In this document: positions 1 through 9,373 of the stretch, one piece after another
How the letters are laid out: every line of letters begins with the position of its first letter
How positions within the stretch are numbered: the first letter of the stretch is position 1
Assembly: GCA_046349915.1 (NCBI GenBank)
Contig: JAXMBL010000006.1
Coordinates: forward strand, 561,747 to 625,746
Direction of reading: 5' to 3'
DNA length: 64,000 nucleotides
Source of the DNA: CAIXSC01 sp046349915
GTDB taxonomy: Bacteria; Planctomycetota; Planctomycetia; Pirellulales; Pirellulaceae
The notes under the pieces: generated by a model
The model's input: only the letters and a program-made list of their open reading frames with translations
Told to the model about the DNA's origin: nothing
Database searches by the model: none
Position numbers and translations under genes: made by a program

Positions 1-304
1 GTGTAGGCCTCAAGGTGTCCGCCTTTGGGAGGCGTTCCCGCTGTTAAATGACCCAAGGAACGTTAGCTCACGTTCAAAACATGGTCAAATCTACCGGTTG
101 TGACTGAGGAATAAGTCATGAGGCGGATGGGTAAGCCGTGCATCACGAGTGGGGGTTTTGATGGCGGGCGCCGTCCAGCTGCCCTGTCGCACGGTTACGA
201 CTGGGGTGGCCTCCTGCCTTTACCCTGAATGCCCCCCACGCCGACTGGGCTTTGAACGAGTAAGCTAGAGGTTTGGCTGTCGAATTCGAAACCGACGATT
301 CTGA
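1..304. other. Non-coding left edge, no gene recognised
   Basis: No convincing reading frame, RNA gene or terminator was found here. The only open frame is a short antisense one with no protein-like composition. A small stem (CGCCT/AGGCG near 20-35) is visible but has no T tract. The stretch probably holds the promoter of the dehydratase gene that follows, and possibly the tail of a locus outside the window. Confidence 0.5.
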
Positions 305-322
305 TTGAGGGTAAACCGGAAC

Positions 323-1852
323 GTGGACGTCATTCACCTACATCCCGACGACAATATCTGTGTGGCTGCCCGGAATCTGGCGGTCGGAACGACATTTCGC
401 GCCGGCGGCGAAACCATCGAGTTGACCGAGCCGATCCGCTTGGGGCACAAGGTGGCGATCCGGCCGATTCGCTTGGGCGAGCGAGTCTTCAAGTACGGAC
501 AGACCATCGGCTTTACGGTGAAGGATGTGGCGCCCGGCCAATGGGTCCACTCGCACAACTTGGTGAACGGTGAGTTTTCACGCGACCCGGCCAGCGCGAC
601 GGAGATTCCTCCACCGCCAGCGCCGATCCACGGACGGACGTTTCAGGGCTACCGACGTCCGGACGGGCGAGCTGGGACGCGAAACTATCTCGCGGTAATT
701 TCAACCGTGAACTGTTCAGCCTCGGTCTCCAAGTATGTTGCTCAACGGTTTGACGCCTCATTGCTCAAACAGTTCCCGAACATCGATGGCGTGATCGCGA
801 TGCGCCACAGCGGTGGTTGCGGTCTGCAGTGGGAGGGGTTGCAGCACCAAATCCTCAACCGCGTCATGGGCGGTGTTGCTCGCCATCCGAATATCGGCGG
901 CTACCTGTTGATTGGACTTGGATGCGAGCAAACGGCGATTGGGCATTTGTTGCGCGACCAGCACTTAGTGCAAATCGATGGTACGGGACGATCCCAGGGG
1001 CCGCCCGTCTTTTCGATGCAGGATATGGGGGGGACTCAAAAGACGGTCGAAGCGGCCGTAAAGCAGATTGGCGAAATGTTGCCGCGAGTCAACGACTTGC
1101 GGCGGGTGGAGATTCCCGCGAGTGAAATTGTGCTGGGGACCAACTGCGGCGGCTCGGATGGAAACTCGGGGGTGACCGCGAATCCCGCGCTGGGAGTCGC
1201 GTCTGACATGCTGGTGGCCTGTGGTGGAACGTCGATTCTGGCGGAGACCACGGAGATTTACGGCGCCGAACATCTTTTGACTCGCCGCGCACGCACGCCG
1301 GAAGTTGCCAACAAGTTGTTGGAACGGATTCAGTGGTGGTTGTGGTACACGAAGGTTTTCGGCTGCGAGATCGACAACAATCCCTCCGTGGGGAACAAAG
1401 AAGGCGGACTCACCACCATCACCGAGAAGTCGCTCGGCGCTGTCGCGAAGGCGGGCTCGACGGCGATGGAAGAGGTGTATCAGTACGCCGAGGAGGTCCG
1501 CGCGAGGGGCTTTGTCGTGATGGATACTCCTGGCTTCGATCCCGTCAGCGTGACGGGGTTGGTCGCGGGCGGCGCGAATATGGTGGTGTTCACTACGGGG
1601 CGCGGGAGCTGCTTTGGTTGCAAGCCGGTCCCGTCGATCAAAGTGGCGTCGAACACCCCGATGTACGAGCGGATGGTGGACGACATGGACATCAACGCGG
1701 GCGTCGTGTTGGACGGCAAGCCCGTGGATGAAGTCGGACGCGAGATCTTTGAAGAGATCTTGGCCGTCGCCAGCGGCAAGAAGACGAAGAGCGAATTGCA
1801 TGGGATCGGCGAGGAGGAATTCGTTCCCTGGCCGGTCGGGCCAACACTCTAG
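323..1852 (+). CDS. uxaA: UxaA-family altronate/galactarate-type dehydratase
   Basis: Predicted cytoplasmic lyase of about 509 residues that would dehydrate a C6 sugar acid (D-altronate or D-galactarate) to a 2-keto-3-deoxy acid. The first ~85 residues (VIHLHPDDN onward) look like the N-terminal SAF domain. The large C-terminal domain carries family landmarks: HSGGCGLQWEG, GLGCEQ, GTNCGGSDGNSG and NNPSVGNKEGG. Length fits an undivided UxaA. The exact substrate cannot be fixed from sequence. A GTG start at 323 is preferred because GAGGG lies about 11 bases upstream; an in-frame TTG at 305 would add six residues. It is the first of a plus-strand run, but no other hexuronate genes are nearby, so the pathway context is missing here. 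Confidence 0.88.
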   Translation: MDVIHLHPDDNICVAARNLAVGTTFRAGGETIELTEPIRLGHKVAIRPIRLGERVFKYGQTIGFTVKDVAPGQWVHSHNLVNGEFSRDPASATEIPPPPAPIHGRTFQGYRRPDGRAGTRNYLAVISTVNCSASVSKYVAQRFDASLLKQFPNIDGVIAMRHSGGCGLQWEGLQHQILNRVMGGVARHPNIGGYLLIGLGCEQTAIGHLLRDQHLVQIDGTGRSQGPPVFSMQDMGGTQKTVEAAVKQIGEMLPRVNDLRRVEIPASEIVLGTNCGGSDGNSGVTANPALGVASDMLVACGGTSILAETTEIYGAEHLLTRRARTPEVANKLLERIQWWLWYTKVFGCEIDNNPSVGNKEGGLTTITEKSLGAVAKAGSTAMEEVYQYAEEVRARGFVVMDTPGFDPVSVTGLVAGGANMVVFTTGRGSCFGCKPVPSIKVASNTPMYERMVDDMDINAGVVLDGKPVDEVGREIFEEILAVASGKKTKSELHGIGEEEFVPWPVGPTL

Positions 1853-1897
1853 GAATCCGTGGCGTCGACAAGTCGCCGCGTTAGCGAGGAATCGACG

Positions 1898-3823
1898 ATG
1901 CAGTGCGAACGACGACGCGGCGAGAAGACGTTGAGCGTTACTCAGCGCAGAAAACAGGCGAGCCAATCGACAAGCACGCGGGGACGGTTCGTTCTGATCA
2001 CGACCGTCCTGCTCGCCTGCATGAGTTTTGTAACCGTCGCGTCCCATGAACTCGCCGCCGCGGACGAACCTGCGGCGGCGGGAGCGTCGATCGCGTCTAA
2101 CGCCAAGGTGAAGTCGACCGCCGAACTCTTTCCCGATTCGACGATTGCTTACGTTGAATTGTCTGATCCGCGGCAACTGGTGGCCGCTTTGTTCGATCAC
2201 CCGGTTGCTCAAAAACTGCAAACCGACGATCGCTATCGCCCGCTGCTGGCGACCCCTGAGTATGCGAAGTTTCGGTTTGGGCTGGGACTGGTTGAGTTGT
2301 CGCTGGGAATGACTTGGCGACGTGCGGTCGAACAGGCCGCGGGCGGAGGGGCCGCGGTAGGGATGGATGGACGCACGGGCGCCGCCGCGATCGCGGTGCA
2401 AGCGCTCGACCCCATCATCTTGGAACGTCTGCGAGATTTCGCGATCAAGACGGTGCGCGACGAAGCCCGTAAACAAGACAAACCCAACCCCGTCGAGACG
2501 ACGGAGTATCGCGGGGTGAGCGTCCATCGTTTCGACAAGCTGAAGGTCGCCACGGTGGGACCGTGGCTGGTCGCTACGGACAACGATGAACTGGGGAAAT
2601 CGCTGGTCGATCGTTTGCTGGACGGGCCAGGGGATAAGTCGCTCGCAGCCGACCCTGACTTCCGCGAGGCGCGGGCCGCTCGAACCGGAACTCCTTTGGT
2701 GTGGAGTTGCCTGCGTCTCGACCGGCTGCGAGAGTCGGGGCGAGCGGCCGGTTTGGTCGCGGGAAAGGCGGAGAATCCGGTCGCGGAATTGTTGGCGGGC
2801 GGAGTCCTTGAAGCCATGCGAAAAGCGAGCCATTTGACGGCGTCGCTGGAAAAGCAGGGCGATTCGTTCGTGTTGTCGGCGAGTTTGCCTTTTGAGCCAA
2901 CGTGGGTGCCTCAAGAACGCGAGTACTTTTTTGGGGAAGCGAGTCGCGGGCGAGCACCCGGTGTATTGCGTCCAACCGGCGCGCTGCTGCACATCGCCGC
3001 CTATCGTGATCTCGCCGCTCTCTGGAATTCGGCGCCCGACCTTTTCGACGAAAAGACCAACGCGGAGATCAACCAAGCCAACGCGAATTTGTCGACGCTA
3101 TTCTCTGGACGTGACTTCGGACAGGATGTGCTGGGATCGCTGGGGCCCTCATGGCAACTTGTCGTCGCTCGCCAGGATTACACCCAAGCGTTATCGATCC
3201 CGCAGATCAAGCTGCCCGCGGGCGCCGTGGTCGCTGACCTGCGAGATCCCGAAAAAATGCGTCGCGAATGGAAGGTGACTTTTCAGAGCTTGATTGGTTT
3301 CCTCAATATCGTGGGATCGATGCAGGGGCAACCTCCCTTGGAACTCGACTCCGAGAAGATCGACGGCATTCAGCTCGTCACGGCCTCATATGCGCCTCCT
3401 CAAGAGGGAAAAAAGCCCGCGGCCGGTTCGTTGCACTACAATTTCTCTCCCTCCCTGGCGTTGATCGACTCTCGTTTGGTCCTTGCCAGCACTCGCAGTC
3501 TGGCGCTCGAATTGGCTCGTTTGAAACCGGCCGAGCAGCCTGGACAGGCAGTGGCGGCCAAGGCGAATGAAACGCCGGCCAAGGAGGGCGAGAGCGGCGT
3601 CAATTCGCTGATTGCGCTGGATGCTCAAACCGTTCGTGAGGCATTGAAGGATAATCGCGAACAACTTGTCGCTCAAAACATGCTGGAAAAAGGACACGGC
3701 CGTGGAGATGCCGAGCGAGAGATCGACGCGCTGTTGATGCTCTCTGAACTCGTGCGAAATCTCGATGCTCAGTTGAACCTGGCTGGCGGACGATTGGAGT
3801 TGCGTGCTCGACTCGGGCTGTGA
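1898..3823 (+). CDS. Secreted protein of unknown function, DUF3352-like
   Basis: A 641-residue exported protein. After a basic N-terminus there is a hydrophobic signal segment (FVLITTVLLACMSFVTVA) ending near ASHELAAADEP. The rest is a soluble alpha/beta-looking region starting with AELFPDSTIAYVELSDPRQL, which resembles planctomycete proteins annotated as DUF3352-like; that family assignment is tentative. No catalytic or metal motif was recognised. The ATG at 1898 is chosen because GAGGA stands 8 bases upstream; an upstream GTG at 1859 lacks this. It lies 45 bases after the dehydratase and 32 bases before the DUF1800 gene, so it may be co-transcribed with the latter. Confidence 0.7.
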   Translation: MQCERRRGEKTLSVTQRRKQASQSTSTRGRFVLITTVLLACMSFVTVASHELAAADEPAAAGASIASNAKVKSTAELFPDSTIAYVELSDPRQLVAALFDHPVAQKLQTDDRYRPLLATPEYAKFRFGLGLVELSLGMTWRRAVEQAAGGGAAVGMDGRTGAAAIAVQALDPIILERLRDFAIKTVRDEARKQDKPNPVETTEYRGVSVHRFDKLKVATVGPWLVATDNDELGKSLVDRLLDGPGDKSLAADPDFREARAARTGTPLVWSCLRLDRLRESGRAAGLVAGKAENPVAELLAGGVLEAMRKASHLTASLEKQGDSFVLSASLPFEPTWVPQEREYFFGEASRGRAPGVLRPTGALLHIAAYRDLAALWNSAPDLFDEKTNAEINQANANLSTLFSGRDFGQDVLGSLGPSWQLVVARQDYTQALSIPQIKLPAGAVVADLRDPEKMRREWKVTFQSLIGFLNIVGSMQGQPPLELDSEKIDGIQLVTASYAPPQEGKKPAAGSLHYNFSPSLALIDSRLVLASTRSLALELARLKPAEQPGQAVAAKANETPAKEGESGVNSLIALDAQTVREALKDNREQLVAQNMLEKGHGRGDAEREIDALLMLSELVRNLDAQLNLAGGRLELRARLGL

Positions 3824-3855
3824 GTGGCCGCGGCAGCGGAGAGGAGTGACTTTTC

Positions 3856-5208
3856 ATGGCGATGAATTGGCCCGCGTTGTCGGCGGAGGAAGCGTGGAAA
3901 CCGTACGAGCCCGATCGCTCGCGACCTTGGAATCGCCAGCGAGCGGCGCATCTGTTGCGTCGAGCCTCGTTTGGCTTTACTTCTCGTCAATTGTCAGAAT
4001 CCGTTGACGCTGGGCCTGAGGCGACCATTCGACGATTGCTCGAGACCAAGCCGAGCGACGAATATTTATCGACCGTCAAGACGTTGGGAGACGCCGTGCT
4101 GGCGGGCGGCGAACCGCGGCAGTTGGCTTCATGGTGGCTCTACCGCATGCTTCATACCACGTCGCCGCTGCAAGAACGGCTGACGTTGTTCTGGCACGGT
4201 CACTTCGCGACGAGCGGCGCGAAAGTCGCGGATGCTCGCTTGTTGATGCGACAGCATGAATTGTTGCATACACATGCCTTGGGACAGTTTCGCTCGCTCG
4301 CCCAAGGGATCGCTCGCGACCCCGCCATGCTGCTCTACCTCGATTCCGCGACGAATCGTCGCACGCATCCCAATGAGAACTTTGCCCGCGAGTTGCTCGA
4401 GTTATTCTGTCTGGGAATCGGTAATTACTCGGAGCGCGACATCCAGCAGTTGGCGCGCTGCTTCACCGGTTGGGAAGTCCGCAACGGCGAGTTTCGATTT
4501 AATCGTTACCAGCACGACCGTGGCGAGAAAGAGTTTTTAGGGAGACGCGGCGCATTCATGGGCGAGCAAGCGGTGGAGATAGTCGTCGACCAGCCCGCCG
4601 CCGCGGAATTCGTGGTGCGCAAGTTGGTTCGCGAACTGGTAGCGGATGAACCCGAGTTGTCGGACGAATACTGTCGTCCGTTGGTGGAACGCTTCCGCAA
4701 TAGTCAGATGAACATTGCCGACCTAGTCGCGACCATCTTGGGAAGTCGGATTCTGTTGCTCGATCCACCGCTCGGCAGAAAGGTGCGTTCGCCAGTGGAG
4801 TTCGCCATTGGTTGGTTACGATCGGTGGAGGCGACGACCAATTTGACGAAGTTGGCCGACGATCTCGGACAGCTTGGCCAGGCGCTGTTCTTTCCTCCAA
4901 ACGTCAAGGGTTGGCCTGGCGGTCGAGCTTGGATCAACTCGACGTCGCTCGCGGGTCGAGCCAACTTGATGCGGCGACTACTTCAGGACGGTTCCACTCG
5001 TTTTGCAGGCGGCAGCTTCGACGACTGGATATCGCGTCAGGGATGGAAGAGCTCGGACGAATGGACGCGAGGAATGATCGAACTGTGGGTGTCGACTCCC
5101 TTGAGTGAGGAGACGGCAGCTGCCCTCGTCGCGATTGGGCGAGGTGAGGGGGGAGTGCGGGGCGTGGCGCACTCGCTGAGTATGTTGCCCGAGATGCACA
5201 TTGTCTGA
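3856..5208 (+). CDS. DUF1800 domain-containing protein
   Basis: A 450-residue DUF1800 protein. The family landmark AHLLRRASFG is at residues 31-40, followed by RLTLFWHGHFATS, a PNENFARELLELFCLGIGNYSE segment in shortened form, and LFFPPNVKGWPGG near the C-terminus. No clear signal peptide is present. DUF1800 proteins are typically encoded directly before a DUF1501 partner, as here, where the next start lies 15 bases downstream. The molecular function of the family is not established; the pair is thought to act in the cell envelope. ATG 3856 follows GGAGAGGAGTG upstream; a second in-frame ATG at 3862 is possible. Confidence 0.92.
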   Translation: MAMNWPALSAEEAWKPYEPDRSRPWNRQRAAHLLRRASFGFTSRQLSESVDAGPEATIRRLLETKPSDEYLSTVKTLGDAVLAGGEPRQLASWWLYRMLHTTSPLQERLTLFWHGHFATSGAKVADARLLMRQHELLHTHALGQFRSLAQGIARDPAMLLYLDSATNRRTHPNENFARELLELFCLGIGNYSERDIQQLARCFTGWEVRNGEFRFNRYQHDRGEKEFLGRRGAFMGEQAVEIVVDQPAAAEFVVRKLVRELVADEPELSDEYCRPLVERFRNSQMNIADLVATILGSRILLLDPPLGRKVRSPVEFAIGWLRSVEATTNLTKLADDLGQLGQALFFPPNVKGWPGGRAWINSTSLAGRANLMRRLLQDGSTRFAGGSFDDWISRQGWKSSDEWTRGMIELWVSTPLSEETAAALVAIGRGEGGVRGVAHSLSMLPEMHIV

Positions 5209-5223
5209 TTGAGGGAACTTCAA

Positions 5224-6474
5224 ATGGGAATGCAACAACTGCCGCGGCGTGAGTTCCTGGCGGCGACCGCCGGACTTTCTCTCGTGGCCCTTGGGCCAAA
5301 AGTTCCATGGTTCCTGGAGGCTTCGGCGCAAGAGTCGCAACGTTTGGCTGCCAGCGAGCGAGTGTTGGTGGTAGTCCAGTTGGGAGGCGGCAACGACGGC
5401 CTCAATACGGTCGTCCCTTTCCGTGATGAACTCTATCGCAAAGCTCGACCCACGCTCGCGATCCCTGAAAATCAGTTGCTCAAGGTGAATGATCACCTGG
5501 GGCTGCATCCATCGCTCAAGGGACTCGCGGGGCTGTGGGAAGCGGGTCATTTGTCGATTGTCCAGGGAGTGGGATATCCCAACCCGAATCGTTCGCACTT
5601 TGAATCGATGGATATCTGGCACACGGCACGGTGCGAGGCTGCGGGTCGTTCGACAGGTTGGCTGGGGCGTTACCTCGACGGCACGGCCAATGCGGGTGGA
5701 GAACGGGATGCTCGCGGTATTCACGTCGGTGGTGAAGTGCAGCCGTTGGCGCTGATGGCGACCCATACGGCCGCGGTCTCCTTGCGTTCGGCCGATCAGT
5801 TGCGATTCGAACGAGGGCCCGAGGGGGATGCCTGGAAGAAGGCGTGGGGGCTTGCCGCGAATGAGGGAGCGGTCGCAGGTGAAAGCGGCGACCTGCTGAA
5901 GTTTATACGCACCGTGTCGTTATCGGCGGTGGCGACAAGCGAGCGATTGGAGCAGGCGGCGCGACGAGGCGGCGACTCCGAGACGGTTTATCCGGGGACG
6001 GATTTTGGGGGGAAATTGCGGACGGTCGCGCGGCTGATCGACAGCGGCCTCTCGACTCGCGTCTATTACGTCACGCTGGATGGCTTCGATACGCATTCCT
6101 TGCAGCCCGCGGCACATGCTGGTCTGTTGCAGCAGTTTTCCGACGCAATAGCGGCTTTTCAACGGGATTTGCAGGCTCGGGGGCATGAACAGCGAGTGCT
6201 GACGATGGCGTTCAGCGAGTTCGGTCGCCGAGTCGCGGAGAATGCGAGCCAGGGGACGGATCATGGAGCGGCGGCGCCGCTATTAGTGACGGGAACAGCC
6301 GTCCGAGGAGGCGTGATAGGCGAACATCCGAGCCTCCAGGATCTCGACGACGGCGATCTCAGACATCACACTGATTTTCGTCGGATCTACGCCGCCGTCC
6401 TCGAACATTGGCTGGGAGTTGCCAGCCGACCGATCCTGGAGGCGGACTTCGAGCCGCTCCAGGTTTGGTCGTGA
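5224..6474 (+). CDS. DUF1501 protein, partner of DUF1800 gene
   Basis: A 416-residue member of DUF1501, a family within the alkaline phosphatase-like superfamily. It begins with a twin-arginine signal (PRREFLAATAGLSLVALG), so it is predicted to be exported folded. Downstream are VQLGGGNDGLNTVVPF, HPSLKGL, NRSHFESMDIWHTA, and the C-terminal FSEFGRRVAENASQGTDHG segment where metal ligands usually lie. GAGGG sits 8 bases before ATG 5224. It is the second gene of the DUF1800-DUF1501 pair and is followed after 2 bases by a protease gene, suggesting one transcript of at least three genes. Substrate unknown. Confidence 0.92.
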   Translation: MGMQQLPRREFLAATAGLSLVALGPKVPWFLEASAQESQRLAASERVLVVVQLGGGNDGLNTVVPFRDELYRKARPTLAIPENQLLKVNDHLGLHPSLKGLAGLWEAGHLSIVQGVGYPNPNRSHFESMDIWHTARCEAAGRSTGWLGRYLDGTANAGGERDARGIHVGGEVQPLALMATHTAAVSLRSADQLRFERGPEGDAWKKAWGLAANEGAVAGESGDLLKFIRTVSLSAVATSERLEQAARRGGDSETVYPGTDFGGKLRTVARLIDSGLSTRVYYVTLDGFDTHSLQPAAHAGLLQQFSDAIAAFQRDLQARGHEQRVLTMAFSEFGRRVAENASQGTDHGAAAPLLVTGTAVRGGVIGEHPSLQDLDDGDLRHHTDFRRIYAAVLEHWLGVASRPILEADFEPLQVWS

Positions 6475-6476
6475 GC

Positions 6477-8192
6477 ATGGATTTTCGGGAAACCCACGAA
6501 CGCAAACGCGAGGCGCGTCCGCCGAGGACGTTGATCGGTACCACTCTGCGCACGCTCTTGGCCGGAGTGATCGCGAGTGGAGTGACGATTGCGCTGGCGA
6601 TCGTCTACGACGGCGAGAAACGCGATCGCGAATTCCTCGCTTCCTCAACGACCTCCAGCGAAACGAAGAGTCTCTTGCCATCGCGGCGTGACAAGCGAGC
6701 AACGGCGCCTCGAGCCGAAAAAGAAGACAAGGGGAAACGGCCAGGGAAATCCTCGCCCGCAACTTCGGAGGACTCTCCGCCAGCCGATCCAGACTCGACT
6801 CCTTCCGCCGAGCCCTCCGGCGACTCGCGGCAGTCTCCACTCAAGCCTGATCAGGCGTCAATAGCAGCGGAGAAAGAGAACGACCGTGAACCGATATCGC
6901 CGTCCGATGTGGCGCCCGAACAGCCGAAGCGTACGACCTCCGCGACCCTGGCCGGTTTGCTCGATCAGTTAGAAGACGCGATCGTCAAGATTGAATCGGG
7001 CGAGGAAGGAGAGTTGAGTGGATTGGGATCGGGGTTTGTCGTGGATGCTCGCGGTTGGGTAGCGACCAATTATCACGTTGTCGCCGATACGACCGCGGCG
7101 CGAGTGCGTTTCAAGAATGGGACGGCTTACGAGATCGACGGATATTTGGCGGTCGATCCTGAATTGGATCTCGCCATTCTGAAGATGCGAGACCATCCGG
7201 GAGGCGTGGCGCCGTTGTCGTTGGCGGTGGAGCGTGAACCGAGGCGGCTGGCCCCAGTGGTGGCGGTGGGACATCCTGGAGGCGTTGAGTTTTCGGTATT
7301 CGATGGCAAGGTGAGTCGAGTGCTGACGACTTCGCAATTGCCGCCCAGTTCGCAACGCAATCTACGTCGGATGATCGCGGGTCGAGCGGATCATCGCTGG
7401 GTCCAACATACGGCGGCGATTTCCGAGGGCAATAGCGGCGGACCCTTGTTGGACGAGCGCGGTCACGTGTTGGGAGTCAACACGTGGGTCGATCGTCAGG
7501 CTCGATTTGGCTATGCGCTTTTCGCCCGACACTTACGCGACATGCTCGACGATGTCGGCATGAAGGAGGAGGAAGAAGTCGAGCCGTTGCGGAAGTATGC
7601 GCGGAAAGAAGCTCGAGTAACCGATTTGCTGAAACGCTTGACGGCGGAACGAGTCGACGAATTGTATGCGGCGGGCGAGCGCATGGGATGGCGGCCGGAA
7701 ACGGCGGATGACTATGAAGCGCTCCGCGAGTTGGCGTGGGCCGTCACTGTGATTCAACTTCCCGATACCTTCGCGCGAGGCAGCCTCGACGATCGGCTCG
7801 ATCAACTGGGTGCGGTCGCTGATCGAGTGGTGAAACGCTTGGCGGCTCGTCGCTGGGACGCCGTCGGTCAAGTGACTTTAGTCAACGAAATCGCGTTGGA
7901 GCAGATCGACAAGCCGTTGGCGGGCGTATTCCTGTTCGGCATCGTCGAGCGAACGGTGGAGGGGGACGCGGGCGAGCGAGGAGCGCTGGTAAAAGTGGCT
8001 GGCTCGAACCAAATGCTCTTCTTGCCGCTCGACGATCAATTGACGGTTCCCGCCCCTGGACTGCAATGCCTGATTTTGGGCGTGAACTACGATGGGCATC
8101 GAGTGCGATATGGCGACAATCCGCTGAAACTCATCACCGCTCACGTTATCGCAACACGAACGATTCTTCCGCTGACAAAGTCGGCCGAGTGA
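6477..8192 (+). CDS. Membrane-anchored trypsin-like serine protease
   Basis: A 571-residue protein with one N-terminal transmembrane helix (about residues 25-45, LRTLLAGVIASGVTIALAIV), a charged Ser/Pro-rich linker to about residue 155, and an S1-type protease domain. The apparent triad is His200 (WVATNYHVV), Asp231 (ELDLAIL) and Ser320 (SEGNSGGPLL). The arrangement resembles DegP/HtrA-like proteases, but no PDZ domain was recognised; the C-terminal ~230 residues are of unknown fold. Topology suggests an envelope protease. ATG 6477 starts right after the DUF1501 stop; an overlapping GTG at 6471 is also possible. Its 3' end overlaps the convergent response-regulator gene by 47 bases. Confidence 0.87.
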   Translation: MDFRETHERKREARPPRTLIGTTLRTLLAGVIASGVTIALAIVYDGEKRDREFLASSTTSSETKSLLPSRRDKRATAPRAEKEDKGKRPGKSSPATSEDSPPADPDSTPSAEPSGDSRQSPLKPDQASIAAEKENDREPISPSDVAPEQPKRTTSATLAGLLDQLEDAIVKIESGEEGELSGLGSGFVVDARGWVATNYHVVADTTAARVRFKNGTAYEIDGYLAVDPELDLAILKMRDHPGGVAPLSLAVEREPRRLAPVVAVGHPGGVEFSVFDGKVSRVLTTSQLPPSSQRNLRRMIAGRADHRWVQHTAAISEGNSGGPLLDERGHVLGVNTWVDRQARFGYALFARHLRDMLDDVGMKEEEEVEPLRKYARKEARVTDLLKRLTAERVDELYAAGERMGWRPETADDYEALRELAWAVTVIQLPDTFARGSLDDRLDQLGAVADRVVKRLAARRWDAVGQVTLVNEIALEQIDKPLAGVFLFGIVERTVEGDAGERGALVKVAGSNQMLFLPLDDQLTVPAPGLQCLILGVNYDGHRVRYGDNPLKLITAHVIATRTILPLTKSAE

Positions 8193-8637
8193 GCGCGTGA
8201 GGCGCCGCGACAGGCGAGTGAGTGCGGATAGTGCGAGTGGTCGATGTAGTGTCTGGCGTGGTGGCGGCGATCGCGAGCGACGACAGCACGACATCATCGA
8301 CCGGCTTGCGAAGGAAATAGGTGCCGGTAGCGCCGCAGGAACGTCGAATGACGTCGATCGATTGCTTCGATGAAAGGAACATCGTGGGCGTCTCTTCCAT
8401 CGCGGGTAGTTCTCGCAGTTCCCGCACCAGTTCGATGCCTGATTCGTCGCCCAAGTAGAGGTCGCAGACGATCAGATCAAATAGTCGCTGGCGGACGAAG
8501 AGATGAGCAGACCGACGGTCGACCGCCCATTGCGCCTCGAAGCCCGCGGCGGCCAGAGCCGCCAGGGCAGTGGGTGGTTGGGAAACGTCCTGGTCGATGA
8601 CGAGAACGAGGCGAGGCCGAGTGGAGGAGGCAAGCAT
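8146..8637 (-). CDS. Single-domain response regulator
   Basis: A 163-residue CheY-like receiver. The acidic pocket is Asp15/Asp17 (VIDQD), the phospho-acceptor is Asp59 (LIVCDLYLGDESG), the switch Ser is at 89-90 (FLSS), and the conserved Lys is 111 (LRKPVDD), so all the phosphotransfer residues are present. After about residue 125 a Thr/Ser/Ala-rich tail replaces any output domain. No histidine kinase is nearby, making it an orphan regulator. GGGGA lies about 8 bases before the ATG. The last 47 bases overlap the end of the protease gene on the other strand, so both proteins' C-termini share DNA. Confidence 0.85.
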   Translation of the reverse strand: MLASSTRPRLVLVIDQDVSQPPTALAALAAAGFEAQWAVDRRSAHLFVRQRLFDLIVCDLYLGDESGIELVRELRELPAMEETPTMFLSSKQSIDVIRRSCGATGTYFLRKPVDDVVLSSLAIAATTPDTTSTTRTIRTHSPVAAPHALTRPTLSAEESFVLR

Positions 8638-9003
8638 GAACGAATTCCCCTAGGAGTGGGCGAGGCGTGCGCAACGCGCCAATCCGTCGGCGAAATTTTG
8701 GGATAATCCCTTCCTACAGCCGTTCGGCCGTTCAAGTCGCCATGATTAAGAAAAGTTTCGCGGATCGCTACAATCCGCGCCACGGTTGCGACCCGCAGCC
8801 GACATGGTTGAGCCACTGAATTACACGGAATCTCACAGAACACATGGCGGCTAGAGTGAGAGTTCGCGAATCAATCCACAGCGTTCATTAACCGTTCTGC
8901 CACGTAAGCGAAATGCGCGTGTCATGGCAGCAGTGAAGAATTCTGACATAATAACCTGCAATGCTGGACTCGGACGGTTAATACTAAGACGGGAGTCAAA
9001 TTG
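8638..9003. other. Spacer between response regulator and parD-like gene
   Basis: No gene was found. It must hold the outward promoters of the response regulator and the ParD-like gene. GGGAG about 9 bases before ATG 9004 is the only site I can name. No operator or terminator was identified with confidence. Confidence 0.45.
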
Positions 9004-9252
9004 ATGAGCACTACGTTGAAGCTCTCTCTCACGGACGAACTTCGGGATTTTATTGAGAAGAACTCAGGCGACGGTACGCGTTATGCCACTCCGAGCGAGT
9101 TTGTTCGCGACGTATTGAGAGAAAAAAAGGAACGCCTTGAAGCCGCGCAGATCCGAGATGCCATTCTCGACGGCTACCAAGATGCGATTCAGGGCCGAAC
9201 GTCGTCCTATCAGGGAAATCTCCGGCAGTTGATAAGAAAAGCCGGAGAGTAA
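9004..9252 (+). CDS. ParD-like antitoxin (CopG/ribbon-helix-helix), apparently orphan
   Basis: An 82-residue protein of the ParD/CopG type. The N-terminal TTLKLSLTDELRDFIEK strand-helix and the YATPSEFVRDVLREKKER helix match the ribbon-helix-helix DNA-binding fold of ParD antitoxins. The C-terminal part (ILDGYQDAIQGRTSSYQG) would be the toxin-binding region in a normal pair. GGGAG lies about 9 bases upstream of ATG 9004. No ParE/RelE-type toxin frame follows: the next 120 bases are non-coding and then a convergent DUF1501 gene ends. It could be a decayed module, a lone regulator, or work with a toxin encoded elsewhere. Confidence 0.8.
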   Translation: MSTTLKLSLTDELRDFIEKNSGDGTRYATPSEFVRDVLREKKERLEAAQIRDAILDGYQDAIQGRTSSYQGNLRQLIRKAGE

Positions 9253-9332
9253 GCCGGCCCAACCGCGATTTGCGAATCAAGTCACAATGGCCGCGACCCA
9301 AATGTAGCAGTTCGCCAACGAACAACGAACAA

Positions 9333-9353
9333 CCAATGACCAATGACCAATGA
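9333..9353. repeat. Three tandem CCAATGA heptamers
   Basis: Three perfect copies of CCAATGA follow a doubled CGAACAA-like stretch in the spacer between two convergent genes. The same heptamer occurs in a longer array at 26127-26202, so it is a dispersed tandem repeat. Confidence 0.85.
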
Positions 9354-9373
9354 CCACACCGTCTCCTCTTCGT

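Noticed and set aside
1..304. Possible group II intron or IS tail at the left edge
   Set aside because: Some GTAAGCCGTG-like phrases recall intron ends, but no domain V hairpin or reverse transcriptase is visible.
965..3076. A 703-codon open frame on the minus strand
   Set aside because: It lies antisense to two convincing plus-strand genes, is rich in Arg/His/Pro as expected from GC-rich antisense DNA, and has no family motif.
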